From contig JARCOQ010000085.1 of assembly GCA_029207755.1 (NCBI GenBank), positions 124,001-188,000 of the forward strand: DNA of 64,000 nucleotides. Direction: 5' to 3'. The notes under the pieces are model-generated. The model saw only the letters and a program-made list of their open reading frames with translations, made no database searches and was not told the origin of the DNA. The position numbers and the translations under genes were made by a program. The DNA comes from Chamaea fasciata (lineage: Eukaryota; Chordata; Aves; Passeriformes; Sylviidae). Below, one piece after another: positions 62,700 to 64,000 of this stretch. The first letter of the stretch is position 1; each line of letters opens with the position of its first letter.

Positions 62700-64000
62700 T
62701 AGGGGAGAGCTAGGGCACCCCAGGGACAGTCAGGGCACCCCCAGGGACACCAAGGAGACAGCCAGGGCACCCCCAGGGACGCCTAGGGAACAGCCAGGGC
62801 AACCTAGGGACAGCCAGGGCTTTCCCAGGGTCACCTAGGGGACAGGCAGGGCACCCCCAGGGACACCTAGGGGACAGCACAGGCACCCCCAGGAACACCT
62901 AGGAGACAGAAAGGGCACCCCAAGGAAACCTAGGGGACAGCAAAGGCCCCCCCCGGGACACCTAGGGGACAGCCATGGCACCCCAGGGACACCCAGGGCA
63001 CCCCCCGGGACACCTAGGGGACAGCCAGGGAACCCCAGGGACAGCCAGGGCACCCCCAGGGCATCACACGGACAGCCAGGGCACCCACAGGGACACTGAC
63101 GGGACAGCCAGGGCACCCCAGGGACACCTTGGGGACAGCCAGGGCACCCCCAGGGAGACCAAGGGGACAGCCAAGGCACCCCCAGGGACAGCCAGGGCAC
63201 CCCCAGGGCACCCCAGGGACCCCCAGGGGACACCAAGGGGACAGCCAAGGCACCCCCAGGGACAGCCAGGGCACCCCCAGGGCACCCCAGGGACACCCTG
63301 GGCACCCCCAGGGACACCTAGGGGACAGCCAGGGCACGCCCAGGGACACCCTGGGCACCTCCTGGGACACCCAGGGCACTCCCAGGTGACACCTAGGGGG
63401 ACCGCCAGGGCACCCTAGGGACAGACAGGGCACCCCCAGAGACACCGAGGGAACAGCCAGGGCACCCCCAGGGACACCGCGCGGACACCCAGGAAACCCC
63501 CAGGGAAACCTAGGGGACAGCCAGGGCACCCCAGAGACACCCAGGGGACAGCCAGGGTACCCCTGAGACACCTACGGGACAGACAGAGCACCCCAAGGAT
63601 AGCCAGGGCACCCCCAGGATCACCTCGGGGACAGCCAGGGTATCCCAGAGACACCTAGGGGACAGCCAGAGCACCCCAAGGACAGCCAGGGCACTCCAGG
63701 GACAGCCAGGGCACCCCAGGGACACCTAGGGGAAAGCCAGAGCACTCCAGGGACAGCCAGGGCCCCCCCCAGGGGACACCTAGGGGACAGCCAGGGTACC
63801 CCAGAGACACCTAGGGGCCAGCCGGAGCACCCCAAGGACAGCCAGAGCACTCCAGGGACGGCCAGGGCACCCCCAGGTGACACCCAGGCACCCCCAGGGC
63901 ACCCCAGGGACACCCAGGGAACCCCCAGGCCCACGTAGGGGACACCCAGGGCGCCCCCAGGGACACCTAGGGGACAGCCAGGGCACCCTAGGGACAGCCA
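62700..64000. repeat. Higher-order repeat G, copy 3 (cut by the window edge)
   Basis: Starts at GGGGAGAGCTAGGGCACC. Matches copy 1 with two losses: roughly 96 bp near 62.86 kb, and about 0.6 kb near 63.02 kb, where the equivalent of about 40.72-41.33 kb is missing. The sequence at 63.93-64.0 kb corresponds to about 42.25-42.32 kb of copy 1, so copy 3 continues past the window. Confidence 0.86.

Larger units (their letters stand above)
1..64000. repeat. Giant GC-rich minisatellite array of 32 bp and 21 bp units filling the window
   Basis: Every line of the window is built from a 10-11 bp module of the form C(C/T)AGGG(G)(A/C)CA followed by C or G. Three modules in order (CCAGGGCACCC, CCAGGGACAC, CTAGGGGACAG) make a 32 bp unit. 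Replacing the last two with CCAGGGACAG makes a roughly 21 bp unit. G-runs in the long unit fall 11, 10 and 11 bp apart. The consensus long unit has 12 C, 11 G, 8 A and 1 T and no CpG; CpG appears only in scattered variants. All copies run in the same orientation. The array continues past both window edges, so its true length is above 64 kb. I found no stretch that lacks the module. Confidence 0.97.

Noticed and set aside
1..64000. CRISPR array (regular repeats of about 32 bp)
   Set aside because: There are no unique spacers; repeats abut directly, and the 32 bp period includes the whole unit.
1..64000. Telomeric or interstitial telomere repeat (CTAGGG is one base from TTAGGG)
   Set aside because: CTAGGG occurs once per 32 bp, not in 6 bp tandem, and no TTAGGG run was seen.
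1..64000. PRDM9-type recombination hotspot motif in the C-rich strand
   Set aside because: The human 13-mer pattern CCNCCNTNNCCNC does not fit the minus-strand unit (CCCCTAGGTGTCC fails at several fixed positions), and the species is unknown.
1..64000. Transposon, insertion sequence or retroelement responsible for block movements
   Set aside because: No terminal inverted repeats, target-site duplications, poly-A tails or protein motifs were found; block edges fall inside shared module strings, as expected for unequal exchange.

Overview
The whole 64,000-base window is one uninterrupted GC-rich minisatellite. It runs off both edges, and I found no single-copy island in it. There is no supportable protein-coding gene, RNA gene, mobile element or CRISPR array. 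The basic element is a 10-11 bp module carrying a G-run. Module a is CCAGGGCACCC (or CCAGGGCACC), module b is CCAGGGACAC, module c is CTAGGGGACAG and module d is CCAGGGACAG. Order a-b-c makes a 32 bp long unit with an AvrII-type CCTAGG core. Order a-d makes a roughly 21 bp short unit. The two are interspersed throughout. The consensus long unit is 72% G+C, has one T against eight A, and contains no CpG.

Above the unit level the array has nested higher-order repeats (HORs). Family A is a head-to-tail duplication of about 5.8 kb (826-6643 and 6644-12393), nearly identical between copies. Family F is a roughly 1 kb HOR with copies from 13681, 18019, 18990 and 20067. Family C (21581-28130) recurs in shortened form at 31746-35953. 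Family B links 11.9-12.7 kb to 31.0-31.7 kb. Families D and E link 29.3-30.8, 35.9-36.1, 37.9-38.9 and 39.8-40.1 kb. Family H is a 4.7-5.4 kb HOR with starts at 43761, 49129, 54002 and 58677, plus a partial unit before the first. It contains its own nested duplications (1,123 bp and about 1,506 bp). Family G (40314-42440, 59811-61650, 62700-64000) flanks family H on both sides.

The many open frames are by-products of the repeat. The unit is 32 bp, so the frame rotates, and the TAG inside CCTAGG closes each frame about every 96 bp unless a variant or indel intervenes. The minus-strand frames typically begin at GTG (the complement of CAC), not ATG.

Organism: the size, HOR nesting, CpG-poor but GC-rich composition and lack of genes point to a eukaryote, most likely a vertebrate. 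The GGGAC/CAGGG-rich style resembles minisatellites of bird microchromosomes or subtelomeres, but that is inference and nothing here proves it. The right-hand part (from about 55.9 kb) carries many single-base G or C length changes that the left-hand copies lack, which suggests a change in assembly quality.
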